A stretch of 64,000 nucleotides of DNA from Prorocentrum cordatum (Eukaryota > Sar > Dinophyceae > Prorocentrales > Prorocentraceae): the NCBI GenBank assembly GCA_963575745.1, contig CAUYUJ010020600.1:74001-138000 (forward strand), read 5' to 3'. Position numbers and translations under genes: made by a program. Under the pieces are notes generated by a model, which saw nothing but the letters and a program-made list of their open reading frames with translations, searched no databases and was not told the DNA's origin. Position 1 is the first letter of the stretch. Every line of letters begins with the position of its first letter. Shown here in pieces: positions 61,777-64,000 of the stretch.

Positions 61777-63001
61777 GGAGGAGGAGGAGGAGGAGGAGGA
61801 GGGGCAGGAGGACGGGGAAATGGAGGAGAGAGACGAGGGGACGAGGAAGGGCCGCGGATAAGCATCGGGAGAAACAGGGGGCGGGGGGGAGGAGTTGGAG
61901 CAGGGGGGGCAGGGGGAAGGGGAGGGAGAGGAGGAGGAGGAGGAGCAGCAGCATGAAGAAGAGGAGGGCCAGGAAGAGCAGGAGTCGCGCCAGCATCTCC
62001 CTGCGAGGCGGCCGGCGCACCCTCGGGCCAGGGGAGGAGGAGGAGGAGGAGGACGACGACGAGGAGGAGGATCAGAAGGAGGAGCAGGAGGAGGAGGAGG
62101 AGGAGGAGGAGGAGGAGGAGACGGGGGGGGAAGAGAGTGCAAAAGGAGGGAGGGCGAGGGGACGGGGAATGGAGATGAGGCAAGGAGGGGACGAGAGGAG
62201 GGAGGAACGGAGGGAGTTGTGTGTATGTGTGTGTTCAGGCGACTCTGGCGCGGCACCAGTTGCGACGACCAGGGCGAAGTCAAGAGCTCAATGGTGTTTC
62301 TAATTTTATTATGCTTGGGTAGTTGGCTTTCTGCACTACTTCCAGGCGGGTCGTAGAGAGGGAGGGAGGGAGAGAACGAGAAGGCGGAGGAGGAGGAAAC
62401 GAGCAGGAGGAGGAGGAGGAGGAACAGGTGGAGGAGCAGGAGGAAGAGGAGGAACAGGAGGAAGAGAAAGAGAAGCTGGAGGAAAAGGAGGAGGAGGAGG
62501 TACAGGAGGAGAGGAGGAGGCTGGGGCTGGGGGAAGAGAGACAGAGAGAGAGAGAGGAAAAAAAAGGGAGGGGGAGGGGACGGGGAAGGGAGAGCAGGCA
62601 GGGGACGATGGTAGAGAGGTAGGGATGTAGTTGTGTGTTTTACGGCTACGCGAACGCGGCACCAGATGCGACGACCAGGGCAAAGTCAAGAGCTGACTGT
62701 TGTGATTCATGGTATTATGCTGGGTTGGCTGCCTTTTGCGAACTACTTCAAGGTGGGTCGAAGGGAGGGAGGGAGGGAAGAAGGGAGGGAAGGCGAGACA
62801 GGAGGAGGAGGAGGAGGAGGAGACGAGGAGGAGACGAGGAGGAGAGGAGTAGGAGGAGGAACAGGAGTAGGAGGAGGAACAGCAGGAGGAGGAGGAGAAG
62901 GAGGGGAGGGAAGGGAAGAGAGAGAGGAGGGACGGGGAAGCGACATTGAATAGCATCGGGAGAGACAGGGTGATGTAGGGAGGAGGCGGGGAGGAGGATG
63001 A
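60931..63001 (+). repeat. 2-kb GGA block holding three related units
   Basis: GGA/GGGA tracts at 60946-61350, 61620-62150, 62370-62560 and 62760-62940. Three copies of a 125-140-bp unit lie between them at about 61480-61605, 62217-62356 and 62626-62762, each with GCGACGACCAGGGC and an end TACTTC-AGG-GGGT. Confidence 0.85.
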
Positions 63002-64000
63002 GTCGGAGCAGCAGCGGAGGTCAGCAGCGAGCCTCACGAGAGGGACCACTGGGTACCTCACACTATCCACTATGATTGTTACACAGGTGAACCGCCTGAT
63101 GAAGTATTTGACCAAGCTGCTCGAGACGTCGAACTTCAGGCGATGCAGGAACATGGAGTGCGCGCTGAGGTGGACACTGCTACAGCCACCGACGGCAAGC
63201 ACATTGGAGGTGCCCGCATCGCGCACATGAGGGAGGGAAAGGTTAGGTGGAGGTTCGTGGCCACGGAAGTCAACAAGTACGAGGTCAGGGAGGACAGCCA
63301 CCAAGGGACACCGCCTTTGATGATCGTCAGGGCCACGCTCAGTCGAGCAGCATCGAGTCCTGCATCGGCAGGGGACCATAAGAGGACGATGCAGATCTGG
63401 GACGTTCGGAAGGCTTTCTTCAGAGCCGCCTTGGGGGGGAAATCTACGTTCATCTAGGTCGGGAACATTTCCGACCATGAAGGTGCCGGTTCCCCCTGAC
63501 GGCCATGAGCGGCACCAGGATCGCTGCCAAGATGTGGGGGAAGCTCTGCAGGACTACTCTTGACGACGGGCACTGTGAATGCATCACGGGAATTCCGACC
63601 GCGTTGCACTTGCCAGCAAGCCCGGCCGTTCTAGCAGCTGACGAGGACGCCACGGCGATCTGCCATGGCGACGACTGCCTTGCAGAAGGCCACGAAGAGC
63701 AATTGTACGAGTTTCTACGATTCCTGATCAAGCAGTTCGAAGCCACGACCAGTGGAAGGATAGGGCGAGGACAGCCTTGACAGACGCAAGAGTTAAAGAT
63801 GGCCATCGGCTCCCCTGACAGATAGCCCGAGAAAGAGAAGCCCGAATTCTTCTCGGCAGCGAGCCCGAAGCTCGTGGACTTACTTGTGCAGTGGACCCCG
63901 ATGAGAGGCAGCAAACCATCGCTTACGCCAGGTACGAAGTTACAGGGCAAGGCAAGCGCAACAGTTTGGACTTATTCTCGAAGGAGCATGCCAGGCATGT
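63002..64000 (+). pseudogene. Ty1/copia-type reverse transcriptase, decayed, 3'-partial
   Basis: Opens right after the GGA block: EPPDEVFDQAARDVELQAM, then KVRWRFVATEVN (about 63235), REDSHQGTPPLMIVRATLSR and IWDVRKAFFRA, the copia D-x6-F motif A. A 7-G run at 63431-63437 shifts the frame into EIYVHLGREHF. Later AMSGTRIAAKMWGKL and CHGDDCLAEGHEEQL (YVDD equivalent, about 63660). A third frame near 63880 reads VDPDERQQTIAYARYE. The integrase and LTRs are not in the window. Confidence 0.8.

Overview
The window looks like dinoflagellate nuclear DNA. The strongest sign is a dinoflagellate spliced-leader (SL) sequence at the 5' end of a retrotransposon (28016-28036), plus a decayed SL upstream of a small intronless gene (52347-52366). 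Host genes are broken into short, GC-rich exons whose introns start with GC or GA rather than GT and are flanked by short direct repeats. The rest is intron and intergenic DNA packed with TCC/GGA and GAC/GAT microsatellites, miniature inverted-repeat elements (MITEs) and decayed retroelements. No rRNA, tRNA, CRISPR array, bacterial-type operon or promoter was recognised. Family letters A-H used below are labels invented for this annotation.

Layout. 1-7070 (+): 3' half of an FtsH-type AAA+/M41 metalloprotease gene, six exons from the second region of homology to the stop codon; the 5' part lies outside the window. 7071-17400: intergenic or intronic DNA with a LINE remnant, a degenerate LINE ('LINE 1', 12350-15240), one inverted composite satellite element, a 196-bp palindrome and TCC/GAT tracts. 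17690-22948 (+): 'LINE 2', endonuclease, reverse transcriptase (RT) and C2H2 fingers, nearly complete. 23-28 kb: simple repeats and MITEs. 28016-34268 (+): 'LINE 3', essentially full length from SL to a TAGAA-type tail, with ORF1, endonuclease, RT and RNase H but several frame breaks. 34.3-48.6 kb: GGA/TCC tracts, minisatellites, composite elements and no confident gene. 48616-54919 (+): two exons of a CASTOR/POLLUX-like ion-channel gene, separated by a 6-kb intron that contains MITEs, a composite satellite element and a complete 117-codon four-helix membrane-protein retrogene. 55-63 kb: simple repeats, one more composite element and a long GGA block containing three related units. 63002-64000 (+): decayed Ty1/copia-type RT running off the window.

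How it fits together. All recognised host coding sequence is on the + strand, as expected for unidirectional dinoflagellate gene clusters. The mobile elements show a pattern: LINE 2 and LINE 3 lie between or next to TCC tracts, and every composite satellite element has GGA tract at its junctions in its own orientation, suggesting that microsatellites serve as landing sites. At least eight MITE-like families (A-H) occupy FtsH and channel introns, in two cases nested inside one another with visible target-site duplications.
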